NCBI GenBank assembly: GCA_030695725.1
Contig: JAUYPN010000069.1
Location: 1 to 16,703, forward strand
From: Candidatus Omnitrophota bacterium
GTDB lineage: Bacteria; Omnitrophota; Gorgyraeia; 2-01-FULL-45-10
Length of the DNA stretch: 16,703 nucleotides
Direction: 5' to 3'
A model generated the notes under the pieces. That model worked only from the letters and a program-made list of their open reading frames with translations. It was not told where the DNA came from and did no database searches. Numbering within the stretch: the first letter of the stretch is position 1; every line of letters starts with the position of its first letter. Shown one piece after another: positions 1-6,353 of this stretch. The translations under genes and the position numbers were made by a program.

Positions 1-41
1 TAAAGGGCCAGTTTTCACGGGGAAAGTCGATCCTGAGTAAT

Positions 42-890
42 ATGGCAAAAGTAATAGCGCTTTGCAATCAAAAAGGCGGCGTCGGCAAGACGACGACCGC
101 GATAAATCTCGCCGCGTATCTCGCTTTATCCGGAAAAAAGATCCTTCTGATCGATATCGACCCCCAGGGCAATGCCACCAGCGGACTCGGGATCAATAAG
201 CACGACATCAAGCACAGTATATATCATATCTTAATTGACGATGCAGATCCAAAGTCCATCATGATCGGCACACAGATCGACAATTTATCGCTCCTCCCGT
301 CCAATCTGAGTCTCACCGGAGCCGAAGTGGAGCTCGTCAGTACATTGGGCCGTGAGCATAAGCTTAAAAAGGCTCTGGCAGGCCTTTTAAACGATTTCGA
401 TTTCATATTGATAGATTGTCCTCCTTCGCTGGGCTTGCTGACGGTAAATGCCCTTTCCGCCGCAAATTCGGTGCTGATCCCGATACAGTGTGAATACTAT
501 GCGCTCGAAGGCTTGGGCCAATTGGTGAATACAATAAATCTTGTTAAAGAGAATATAAATCCAGATTTAGAAATCGAAGGTGTTTTACTTACAATGGCAG
601 ACTATCGCACCAACTTAACAAACGAAGTGATCGATGAAGTTAAAAAGTTTTTTAATACCAAAGTATATAACACCGTGATCCCGAGAAATATCCGGTTGGC
701 CGAGGCCCCGGGATTCGGAAAACCGATAGCGTTGTACGATAAGGCCTCGATAGCCGCAAGAAAATATGAGGACTTTACAAATGAATTATTAGGCATTAAA
801 AAAGATAGTATTTCTAACTCGTCATTGCGAGCGACCGAAGGGAGCGAAGCAATCTCAAATGCTGAAAACGAGATTGCTTCGTCGGCCTAA
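42..890 (+). CDS. parA: ParA/Soj-family chromosome partitioning ATPase
   Basis: ParA/MinD-superfamily ATPase that binds DNA non-specifically in its ATP form and works with ParB in chromosome segregation. The deviant Walker A motif KGGVGKTT is at residues 11-18. The A' motif (LLIDIDPQGN) and Walker B (FILIDCPPSLG) follow in the usual order. The family is normally about 250-260 residues. Here residues 260-282 are encoded by a palindromic repeat (821-907) that also supplies the stop codon, so the last ~23 residues are probably an acquired tail. The start is chosen because the protein begins MAKVIALCNQ as expected. No convincing Shine-Dalgarno precedes it, and a TAA one base upstream (38-40) may end an unseen upstream gene. 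parB follows 35 bases later, presumably in the same operon. Confidence 0.96.
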   Translation: MAKVIALCNQKGGVGKTTTAINLAAYLALSGKKILLIDIDPQGNATSGLGINKHDIKHSIYHILIDDADPKSIMIGTQIDNLSLLPSNLSLTGAEVELVSTLGREHKLKKALAGLLNDFDFILIDCPPSLGLLTVNALSAANSVLIPIQCEYYALEGLGQLVNTINLVKENINPDLEIEGVLLTMADYRTNLTNEVIDEVKKFFNTKVYNTVIPRNIRLAEAPGFGKPIALYDKASIAARKYEDFTNELLGIKKDSISNSSLRATEGSEAISNAENEIASSA

Positions 891-907
891 AGGCCTCCTC
901 CAATGAC
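821..907. repeat. GTCATTGCGAG palindromic repeat, copy 1 (parA tail)
   Basis: An imperfect palindrome of 87 bp. The outer arms start GTCATTG (821-827) and end CAATGAC (901-907). The inner arms GAAGCAATCTC (846-856) and GAGATTGCTTC (870-880) are perfectly complementary. The element encodes the C-terminal end of ParA and carries its stop codon (888-890). Related copies lie before pheT and inside pheT. Confidence 0.85.
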
Positions 908-925
908 ACAAACAGGAGAAATTAA

Positions 926-1789
926 ATGACAGAAAAGCGAGCATTGGGCAGGGGTTTAAGCGCATTGATACCGCAGCGTGAGATAGTCTTTATGAAAAAT
1001 TCAGCAGAAACTGTCATGCAAATTCCGCTGTCTCAAGTTAAAGCAAACAAATATCAGCCGAGAGCGGAATTTAACAGAGAAAAGCTTAACGACTTGGTTA
1101 ATTCCATAAAAGAAAAAGGCGTCATACAACCTGTGCTTGTGCGCAGGGCCATTGATGGTTACGAATTGATCGCCGGTGAACGCCGTCTTCGCGCGGCCGC
1201 GATGCTCAAGCTGGAAAATATCCCGGCTATAATCAAGGACGTTAACGACGTCGATATGCTGGAGATCGCGCTCATAGAAAATATACAGCGCGAAGAGCTG
1301 AACCCCATAGAAGAGGCGAAAGCTTTTGAGCGCCTTACGACGGAATTTAATTTCACACAGGACAAGATAGCGCAGACGCTGGGGAAGGACAAGTCGACTA
1401 TATCCAATGCGATCAGATTATTGGGGCTGCCGCAGAAGGTCCAGGAGTGCGTTTTGAAAGGCGCCATTACGGCGGGGCACGCAAAAGCGCTTTTGGGGCT
1501 TCCGACGGAAAATGAGCAATACAGGGCCTGCAACATCGTTATAAACAAGGGCCTGTCGGTGCGCGAGACCGAAAGGCTTGTTGAGCGCAGGCGCGTCGAG
1601 GCGGGAACGCAAAAAAAGCCCGCCAAGCATGATCATAACCTTGACAGTATAGCGGCCGAGATGCAGCAGGCCCTGGGTACGCGCGTGAAGATATTCCACG
1701 GCAAGAAGCGCGGCACCATCCAGATAGAATATTACTCAATAGAAGACTTAAACCGAATCCTGGGTATGATTACGGCAAAAAAGAGATAA
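926..1789 (+). CDS. parB: ParB/Spo0J-family chromosome partitioning protein
   Basis: DNA-binding CTPase clamp that loads at parS sites and stimulates ParA. It has the typical N-terminal RALGRGLSALIP peptide (ParA contact region). The ParB/Srx nuclease-like domain follows, with GERRLRA at residues 84-90 (CTP-binding box) and ENIQREELNPIEEA around 118-131. A helix-turn-helix lies at about 143-167, and a C-terminal dimerisation region follows. At 287 residues it has normal length. AGGAG (914-918) lies 7 bases before the ATG. It directly follows parA. No convincing parS palindrome is visible in the window, so any site must lie elsewhere. Confidence 0.96.
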   Translation: MTEKRALGRGLSALIPQREIVFMKNSAETVMQIPLSQVKANKYQPRAEFNREKLNDLVNSIKEKGVIQPVLVRRAIDGYELIAGERRLRAAAMLKLENIPAIIKDVNDVDMLEIALIENIQREELNPIEEAKAFERLTTEFNFTQDKIAQTLGKDKSTISNAIRLLGLPQKVQECVLKGAITAGHAKALLGLPTENEQYRACNIVINKGLSVRETERLVERRRVEAGTQKKPAKHDHNLDSIAAEMQQALGTRVKIFHGKKRGTIQIEYYSIEDLNRILGMITAKKR

Positions 1790-1814
1790 ATCCTCCGGAC
1801 CTTTCCGTTAAGCC

Positions 1815-1843
1815 TTGACAAATCCTCCGGTTTGTAGTTAAAT
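1815..1843 (+). promoter_or_regulatory. Predicted sigma70-type promoter for ndk
   Basis: TTGACA (1815-1820), a 17-base spacer and TTAAAT (1838-1843) lie in the parB-ndk gap, 43 bases before the ndk start. An 11-base direct repeat AAATCCTCCGG occurs at 1788-1798 and again at 1820-1830 inside the spacer. It could be a regulator site or chance. A start of transcription near 1850 would give a short leader for ndk and the genes that follow. Confidence 0.5.
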
Positions 1844-1885
1844 GTAATGCTCGGCGTCATAAAATCCAGATGAGGAGATAATAAT

Positions 1886-2383
1886 GTGAATCAAGCCACT
1901 TTAGTGCTGATAAAGCCGGATGGTCTAAAGAAGTCACTCACAGGAAACATCCTGACCCGCCTTTCTGAAACAAAGCTCGACATAGTCGGCGCCAGAATAG
2001 TAAAAGTCTCCAGGGAGCTTGCCCAGAAACACTACATGATGTTAAAGGACAAACCGTTTTTTGAAGATCTATTGAAATATATCATGGGTGAGTACCATAA
2101 GAAGAAAGTCATGGCCCTGGTATACCATGGTGAGGACGCCATAAAGAAGGTGCGGGATATATGCGGCGCCACAAACCCTGAGGAGGCGGACCCGGTCTCC
2201 ATAAGAGGCGCTTATGGCAGGATCACGACAAAAGGCGTATATGAAAACGCCATTCACGCTTCGGCGAATCCTGAAGAGTCCGAACGCGAAATAAAATTAT
2301 GGTTCACTCCCGACGAGATAATATCGGATCTTTATCCTACCAAAGCATTGAAGAAGAGCTTAGAAACGCGCGTCTGGGCATAA
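1886..2383 (+). CDS. ndk: Nucleoside diphosphate kinase
   Basis: Transfers the gamma phosphate between nucleoside triphosphates and diphosphates through a phosphohistidine. The N terminus NQATLVLIKPDG is diagnostic. The active-site region contains the catalytic histidine in ENAIHASANPEES, preceded by a conserved R-G-A-Y-G. At 165 residues it is longer than the usual ~140. The extra length lies in the middle and at the C terminus (DLYPTKALKKS...), a longer NDK variant. The start is GTG at 1886, with GAGGAGA 7 bases upstream. An ATG two bases earlier (1884) would run straight into TGA. It heads a run of biosynthetic genes, with yicC 12 bases downstream. Confidence 0.93.
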   Translation: MNQATLVLIKPDGLKKSLTGNILTRLSETKLDIVGARIVKVSRELAQKHYMMLKDKPFFEDLLKYIMGEYHKKKVMALVYHGEDAIKKVRDICGATNPEEADPVSIRGAYGRITTKGVYENAIHASANPEESEREIKLWFTPDEIISDLYPTKALKKSLETRVWA

Positions 2384-2395
2384 AAAGGAGTCAAT

Positions 2396-3274
2396 GTGAT
2401 TAAATCGATGACGGGGTTCGGCAAGGGCGAGATAAAATTCCCCGGCGGGCAGATCATAGTGGAGATAAAGACCGTCAATCATAAATTCTTCGACGCCAGC
2501 CTGAAGCTGCCGGAAACCATAGCCCCTTTTGAAGACAGGATCAAAGAGGTTCTGCAGAGGAAGATAAACAGGGGCAAGGTCAATATCAATATAATCTACG
2601 AGAATAACCATTCGAAGGATGAAGTCGTAGCCATAAACAGGAAGCTGGCGAAGAGCTACTATGCCGGCATAATCGGATTAAAAAAAGCCCTGGGCTTAAA
2701 AGAGCCGGTCGGCCTGAAGGAACTTATAGGCCTGCCGGGGGTAATAAACTACGCGGCTACGCAGGAGAGCCTGACGGTCCTATGGCCGAAGATAGAAAAG
2801 GCCCTGTCGGCGGCGCTCGCGTCTCTGGTAGCGGACAGGGAAAAAGAGGGTAAGGCCCTCCATAAAGATTTTATTAAGAGGGTGGCGGCCATGGACAGGA
2901 TGCTCGCGGAGATAAAATCGAGCTCGCACTTGAGCGTCAAAGAGTACAGAGAGAGATTCGAAAAGAAAGTCAGCGACCTTGCCAGCGGGCACAAGATGGA
3001 CAAGGGCAGGCTCGAGATGGAGGTGGCTATATTCGCGAAAAATATCGACATATCGGAAGAGATCACCAGGCTCAAGAACCATCTCGCTAATTTTAAAAGG
3101 ACCCTCGGCGTGAACGGAGAGGCCGGCAAGAAGATAGATTTTATCGCTCAGGAACTGCACAGAGAGATCAATACGATCGGATCGAAGGCCGGTGATTTCA
3201 AGATATCCAGGAACGTCATCGAGATAAAGAGCGAGATCGAAAAGATCCGGGAACAGGCGAAGAACATAGAATGA
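2396..3274 (+). CDS. yicC: YicC-family endoribonuclease
   Basis: YicC/YloC family protein. Members have been described as endoribonucleases with a role in RNA turnover, and the gene commonly sits next to gmk. Diagnostic features are the N-terminal MIKSMTGFGKGE, the K-TVNHKFFD segment near residues 25-33, and the C-terminal domain containing GKKIDFIAQELHREINTIGSK near residues 243-263. At 292 residues it has normal length. The start is GTG at 2396 with AAAAGGAG upstream. As in ndk, an ATG two bases earlier forms ATGTGA, a minimal start-stop. The stop TGA lies within the ATGA at 3271-3274, the probable ancestral yicC/gmk overlap. Confidence 0.93.
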   Translation: MIKSMTGFGKGEIKFPGGQIIVEIKTVNHKFFDASLKLPETIAPFEDRIKEVLQRKINRGKVNINIIYENNHSKDEVVAINRKLAKSYYAGIIGLKKALGLKEPVGLKELIGLPGVINYAATQESLTVLWPKIEKALSAALASLVADREKEGKALHKDFIKRVAAMDRMLAEIKSSSHLSVKEYRERFEKKVSDLASGHKMDKGRLEMEVAIFAKNIDISEEITRLKNHLANFKRTLGVNGEAGKKIDFIAQELHREINTIGSKAGDFKISRNVIEIKSEIEKIREQAKNIE

Positions 3275-3387
3275 TCCTTCGACGCGGCCGCCAATCAAAC
3301 AACAGCCTTGCTCATCCCTCGACACTGCTCGGGATGAGCCCTGAGCAGCGTCGAAGGGCTCAGGATCGTGGTGAGCGGAGTCGAACC
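3275..3387. repeat. ATGA-flanked palindromic element, copy A (yicC/gmk junction)
   Basis: A 113-bp element bounded on both sides by ATGA (3271-3274 and 3388-3391). Its ends are inverted (TTCGAC 3278-3283, GTCGAA 3380-3385). An interior hairpin spans 3316-3358 (CTGCTC with GAGCAG, flanked by TCGAC with GTCGA). It ends with GGAG (3377-3380) placed 7 bases before the gmk ATG. It is homologous to the element at 4175-4290, including the shared inner stretch ATCAAACAACAGC. The frame through it is open, so an alternative longer Gmk starting at 3271 is possible. Confidence 0.75.
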
Positions 3388-3993
3388 ATGACGCCTAAGA
3401 CGCTCCCCGAGGGCAAGATATTCATAGTCTCCGCGCCGTCCGGCTGCGGCAAGACCACCCTGTGTAAAAAATTACTCAAAGATAAATTAAAACTGCACCA
3501 GTCCGTATCCATAACGACGAGGCCGCCCCGGCGTGGGGAGCACAACGGCGCGGACTACTTCTTCATGTCTGCCGAAGAGTTCATCCGCATGATAGACGCC
3601 AAAGAACTGCTCGAATACGAGGAGAACTTCGGCTTTCTGTACGGGACTCCGAAAAAAGCCGTGGAGAAACTGCTTCGGAAAGGCCGGGATGTTCTCTTAA
3701 GCATAGACGTGAAGGGCGCCATGAATGTGCGTAAAAATTATCCGCGAAACTCGGTTCTTATATTTGTAATGCCTCCGTCGATGGAAGAGCTCAAAAAGAG
3801 GCTTGAATCCAGGGAAGCGGACACGGCCAAAGCGATACTGAACAGGCTCAAAGTGGCAAAGCAGGAGATCGCATGCAGGGATAAATACGATTACGTGGTG
3901 GTCAATGACAGGCTCGGCGCAGCCTACAGGAAACTGAAAGATATAATAATTCTGGAAGGAGAAAAAGATGCAGCAGTCCCCCGCGATAGATAA
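3388..3993 (+). CDS. gmk: Guanylate kinase
   Basis: Phosphorylates GMP to GDP with ATP. The P-loop SAPSGCGKTT is at residues 15-24. The GMP-binding segment VSITTRPPRRGEHNGADYFF follows, then EYEENFGFLYGTPKKAVE. The start at 3388 gives 201 residues, the usual family length, and has GGAG 7 bases upstream. An in-frame ATG at 3271 overlapping the yicC stop would add 39 residues read entirely from a palindromic repeat. That form is less likely but cannot be excluded. The 3' end overlaps rpoZ by 26 bases. Confidence 0.93.
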   Translation: MTPKTLPEGKIFIVSAPSGCGKTTLCKKLLKDKLKLHQSVSITTRPPRRGEHNGADYFFMSAEEFIRMIDAKELLEYEENFGFLYGTPKKAVEKLLRKGRDVLLSIDVKGAMNVRKNYPRNSVLIFVMPPSMEELKKRLESREADTAKAILNRLKVAKQEIACRDKYDYVVVNDRLGAAYRKLKDIIILEGEKDAAVPRDR

Positions 3994-4174
3994 GCTTTTG
4001 GATAAGATACATAGTATTTATAAATTGGTGATAATCGCCTCCCGCAGGACGATAGAACTGGCCGACGGCGCGCAGAAATTAGTCGACACCCCAGCCGACT
4101 TCAAGCCGGCAAATATCGCCATGAAAGAGATCCTGGAAGAAAAGATAACTTATAAGGCGAGAGAAGAAAAATGA
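3968..4174 (+). CDS. rpoZ: RNA polymerase omega subunit
   Basis: Small subunit that helps assemble and stabilise RNA polymerase by binding beta-prime. The 68-residue protein has the omega pattern: an N-terminal helix (LLDKIHSIYKLVIIASRRTIEL) with the A-S-R-R segment, then a helix leading to IAMKEILEEKITY. AAGGAG lies just before the ATG, and the start falls inside gmk, suggesting coupled translation. Position between gmk and coaC supports the call, since gmk-rpoZ-coaBC order is widespread. Its stop lies within an ATGA (4171-4174) that borders the second repeat element. Confidence 0.9.
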   Translation: MQQSPAIDKLLDKIHSIYKLVIIASRRTIELADGAQKLVDTPADFKPANIAMKEILEEKITYKAREEK

Positions 4175-4290
4175 CCCTTCGGCGCAGCCAACCATCAAAC
4201 AACAGCTTTGTGGTTCGACGGGCTCACCACCTCTCGGACCATCCCGAGCTATGTCGAGGGGCTCAGGGTCATGGTGAGCGGAGCCGAACC
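4175..4290. repeat. ATGA-flanked palindromic element, copy B (rpoZ/coaC junction)
   Basis: A 116-bp relative of the 3275-3387 element, again bounded by ATGA (4171-4174 and 4291-4294). The inverted ends are TTCGGC (4178-4183) and GCCGAA (4283-4288). Both differ from copy A at the matching base, so pairing is kept. Inner arms GCTCACCA (4222-4229) and TGGTGAGC (4272-4279) pair, as do CTCGG (4233-4237) and CCGAG (4244-4248). GGAG (4280-4283) lies 7 bases before the coaC ATG, exactly as in copy A. The frame is open through the element. Confidence 0.75.
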
Positions 4291-4836
4291 ATGAGCGCCG
4301 CTCCGAAGACCGTGATCATCGGCGTTACGGCGAGCATCGCGGCTTACAAGGCCTGCGAGATCGTAAATCTTTTACGAAAAGATTCGTTTGACGTAAAGGT
4401 CATATTGACAAAAGATGCTTTAGAATTTGTGACGCCATTGACTTTGCAGACGCTTTCCGGAAACAAAGTCCTGACCGATATCTTCGAACCTCCCGACAAG
4501 TGGAGCCCGGTGCATACGTCCTTAGCGGACAGCGCGTCGCTCATCCTGATAGCTCCGGCCACGGCAAGCGTGATAGGGAAGCTGGCGAACGGGATATGCG
4601 ACGACCTTTTGACGTGCGTTATCTATGCTTCCAAGGCGCCCGTCCTGATAGCTCCGGCGATGAACGAGAACATGTATAACCACAAAGTGGTCGCGGCCAA
4701 TATAGCGAAATTGGAGAAGATAGGATACTCCTTCGTCGGACCCGTAAAGGGGCGCCTGGCCTGCGGGTGTGACGCCATAGGGCATATCGCGCCGGTCCCT
4801 GAAATAATCAAAGAAGTTAAAAAAATACTCAAGTGA
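4291..4836 (+). CDS. coaC: Phosphopantothenoylcysteine decarboxylase (separate CoaC)
   Basis: FMN-dependent HFCD-family flavoprotein that decarboxylates phosphopantothenoylcysteine to phosphopantetheine in CoA synthesis. It shows GVTASIAAYK near residues 11-20, the catalytic histidine in SPVHTSLAD (H75), PAMNEN with N125, and the substrate-recognition cysteine in GRLACGC (C158). With the start at 4291 these fall at the same numbers as the known E. coli Dfp residues (H75, N125, C158). That argues against the alternative in-frame start at 4171, which would add 40 repeat-encoded residues. In many bacteria coaC and coaB are one fused gene. Here coaB is separate and begins in a 4-base overlap. Confidence 0.92.
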   Translation: MSAAPKTVIIGVTASIAAYKACEIVNLLRKDSFDVKVILTKDALEFVTPLTLQTLSGNKVLTDIFEPPDKWSPVHTSLADSASLILIAPATASVIGKLANGICDDLLTCVIYASKAPVLIAPAMNENMYNHKVVAANIAKLEKIGYSFVGPVKGRLACGCDAIGHIAPVPEIIKEVKKILK

Positions 4837-5471
4837 TAAAGCATATCCTCGTTACAGCGGGCCCCACCCGTGAAAAGATAGACCCGGTAAGGTACATATC
4901 AAATTATTCCACAGGGGTATTCGGATATGAAATAGCAAATGCTGCCAAAAGACGGGGGCTCTCCGTCACTTTGATCAGCGGCCCGACGCTCCTGACGCCG
5001 CCCGAAAAAGTGAAGTTCGTTTCCGTGGAGAGCGCCGATGATATGAGGGCCGCGGTGCTGAAATTTTTAAATTGGTCCGACTGCGTGATTATGACCGCGG
5101 CTGTAGCTGATTGGCGGCCGAGACGTTCCGCCAGGCGCAAGATGAAGAAGTCCGGCGCCAGAAATATCGAGCTGGTCGAGAATCCCGACATACTGGCCGA
5201 GGTCGGCAGGCTTAAGAAAAGAAGAGTAGTGGTGGGGTTCGCGCTCGAGACGGAAAACCTGGAAAAGAACGCGTTAAAAAAACTGAAAGACAAGAACTTA
5301 GACATCATAGTGGCGAATAGATTGACGTCAAAGAGGAACGTTTTCGGGGATGAGACACTCGATGTGGTGACCATAGACAGGTTCGGGAACAGGACGAGGA
5401 TATTCAATAAAGATAAGTCAAAATTAGCCAAGATTATTCTTGACAAGGCGTTGAAGTTTCGAATACACTAG
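4833..5471 (+). CDS. coaB: Phosphopantothenate-cysteine ligase (separate CoaB)
   Basis: Joins phosphopantothenate to cysteine, the step before CoaC. It corresponds to the C-terminal half of the usual CoaBC fusion. Family signatures are ILVTAGPTREKIDPVRYISN at the N terminus, STGVFGYEIA, MTAAVADWRP, a basic K-M-K-K segment, IELVENPDILAEVG, VGFALETE, and IIVANRL. At 212 residues it has the length expected for a stand-alone CoaB domain. The start is GTG at 4833, overlapping the coaC stop (GTGA), so translation is probably coupled. Confidence 0.92.
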   Translation: MIKHILVTAGPTREKIDPVRYISNYSTGVFGYEIANAAKRRGLSVTLISGPTLLTPPEKVKFVSVESADDMRAAVLKFLNWSDCVIMTAAVADWRPRRSARRKMKKSGARNIELVENPDILAEVGRLKKRRVVVGFALETENLEKNALKKLKDKNLDIIVANRLTSKRNVFGDETLDVVTIDRFGNRTRIFNKDKSKLAKIILDKALKFRIH

Positions 5472-5476
5472 GTTTT

Positions 5477-5920
5477 ATGACGACAAGAAGAGCCTTTACG
5501 CTGGTGGAGCTGTTGATCGTGATCACGGTATTTGTGATCACGTTTGCGCTGCTCACGCCTTTCGTAAACAAGATGCGCGAAAGGGCCGATGTGATAAAGT
5601 GTTCGGCGAACGTGCGCCTCCTGAGCTTAGGCCTGCACATGTATGCGGCTAATAACGATGACGCGTTCCCTCCGGACCTCGGCAATCTCTATCCGGGCTA
5701 TGTCAAAGAAGAGAAGATCTTCGACTGTCCCGCAAGTAAATTTATAGGCACCGCGGCCAGGAGCGATTACGAATATATTCCAGGGCTATCGGAGTCATCC
5801 GGCCTCGCGGAAGTTATAATTTACGATCGGGATGGCAATCACGACGGCCTCGGACGGGATGTCGTCAGGGTGAGCGGCTCCGTGGAATGGGTGCACAGCA
5901 CCGAAGGCAAGCCAAGGTAA
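5477..5920 (+). CDS. Type IV pilin-like/pseudopilin protein
   Basis: Small exported protein with a class III prepilin signal. The N terminus MTTRRAFTLVELLIVITVFV has the basic leader, the F-T-L-V-E-L-L sequence with the Glu at mature position 5, and a ~20-residue hydrophobic helix. The residue before the cleavage site is Ala rather than the usual Gly. The rest (S-A-N-V-R-L-L-S-L-G-L-H-M-Y-A-A-N-N-D-D-A-F-P-P-D-L in single letters, then a CPASK segment) resembles the DUF1559/GspG-like prepilins common in deep-branching bacteria. It starts 5 bases after coaB and ends 4 bases before tRNA-Cys. No pilus machinery is nearby, so the function is open: minor pilin, secretion pseudopilin or surface protein. 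Confidence 0.8.
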   Translation: MTTRRAFTLVELLIVITVFVITFALLTPFVNKMRERADVIKCSANVRLLSLGLHMYAANNDDAFPPDLGNLYPGYVKEEKIFDCPASKFIGTAARSDYEYIPGLSESSGLAEVIIYDRDGNHDGLGRDVVRVSGSVEWVHSTEGKPR

Positions 5921-5924
5921 TCGT

Positions 5925-5999
5925 GGCGCGGTAGCCAAGAGGTAAGGCAGTTGTCTGCAAAACAACTATACAGCGGTTCAATTCCGCTCCGCGCCTCCA
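5925..5999 (+). tRNA. tRNA-Cys (GCA)
   Basis: Complete cloverleaf. The acceptor GGCGCGG (5925-5931) pairs with CCGCGCC (5989-5995). The discriminator is U, and CCA is encoded at 5997-5999. The anticodon arm GTTGT-CTGCAAA-ACAAC gives anticodon GCA. The T arm is AGCGGTTCAATTCCGCT. Only 4 bases separate it from the pilin stop, so it may be co-transcribed with the genes upstream. Confidence 0.96.
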
Positions 6000-6021
6000 A
6001 TTTTGACATATATAAGTATGT

Positions 6022-6098
6022 GGGCAGCTAGCTCAGTTGGTTAGAGTACTACCTTGACATGGTAGGGGTCACAGGTTCGAGCCCTGTGCTGCCCACCA
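6022..6098 (+). tRNA. tRNA-Val (GAC)
   Basis: Acceptor GGGCAGC (6022-6028) pairs with GCTGCCC (6088-6094). The discriminator is A, and CCA is encoded at 6096-6098. Anticodon arm CTACC-TTGACAT-GGTAG gives anticodon GAC. T arm CAGGTTCGAGCCCTG. The 3' CCA overlaps the outer arm of the large palindrome that follows. Confidence 0.96.
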
Positions 6099-6274
6099 TG
6101 TACCACTCGCGTTTGCCGGTAAGTGGTACATGCCCTATACCGGAGCAAAAACGAAGTTTTTGCGACTGGTATAGGGCCATAAACCGTTCACTGCGCTCAG
6201 GTTTATGGCACAGCAAACGCTCGGGCTTCGCCCTGCACTCGAAGAGTGAAATGACGAGTGGTGCAGGGTACATG
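6097..6274. repeat. Nested inverted-repeat element after tRNA-Val
   Basis: A 178-bp region in which most bases belong to an inverted repeat. The outer arms CATGTACC (6097-6104) and GGTACATG (6267-6274) pair. ACCACTCG (6102-6109) pairs with CGAGTGGT (6255-6262), and GCGTTTGC (6109-6116) pairs with GCAAACGC (6213-6220). Local hairpins are ATGTACCACT/AGTGGTACAT (6098-6107, 6122-6131), GCCCTATACC/GGTATAGGGC (6132-6141, 6168-6177) with inner GCAAAAAC/GTTTTTGC, CCATAAACC/GGTTTATGG (6177-6185, 6200-6208), and CCCTGCAC/GTGCAGGG (6231-6238, 6261-6268). No protein-coding reading is convincing. Confidence 0.8.
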
Positions 6275-6297
6275 GCGCAGCCACTAAACGATTTCGC

Positions 6298-6331
6298 TTG
6301 CAATACTTGTATAGCTATGTTATACTTGTAT
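6298..6331 (+). promoter_or_regulatory. Promoter and twin operator of the toxin-antitoxin pair
   Basis: TTGCAA (6298-6303), a 17-base spacer and TATACT (6321-6326) form a good sigma70-type promoter. The 10-mer ATACTTGTAT, a palindrome with half-sites ATAC/GTAT, occurs twice, at 6303-6312 and 6322-6331. The copies are 19 bases apart. One fills the spacer and one covers the -10 box. This fits repression by the antitoxin encoded just downstream. Confidence 0.65.
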
Positions 6332-6353
6332 TGTTATAGGAGGATAAAAGCAC

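Noticed and set aside
11..26. Possible parS site upstream of parA (TTTCACG followed by GGGGAAA)
   Set aside because: Only the left half matches the parS consensus. The right half is shifted and has mismatches, so it is not a convincing palindrome.
1..40. Tail of an upstream gene ending TAA at 38-40
   Set aside because: Twelve codons are too few to identify. A gene such as rsmG is often upstream of parA, but the residues do not show it.
1159..1626. 155-residue ORF on the minus strand inside parB
   Set aside because: Shadow of the parB reading frame. Serine-rich composition and no signal for expression.
6132..6177. Rho-independent terminator after tRNA-Val
   Set aside because: The hairpin is strong but not followed by a run of T, and it is part of a larger nested palindrome.
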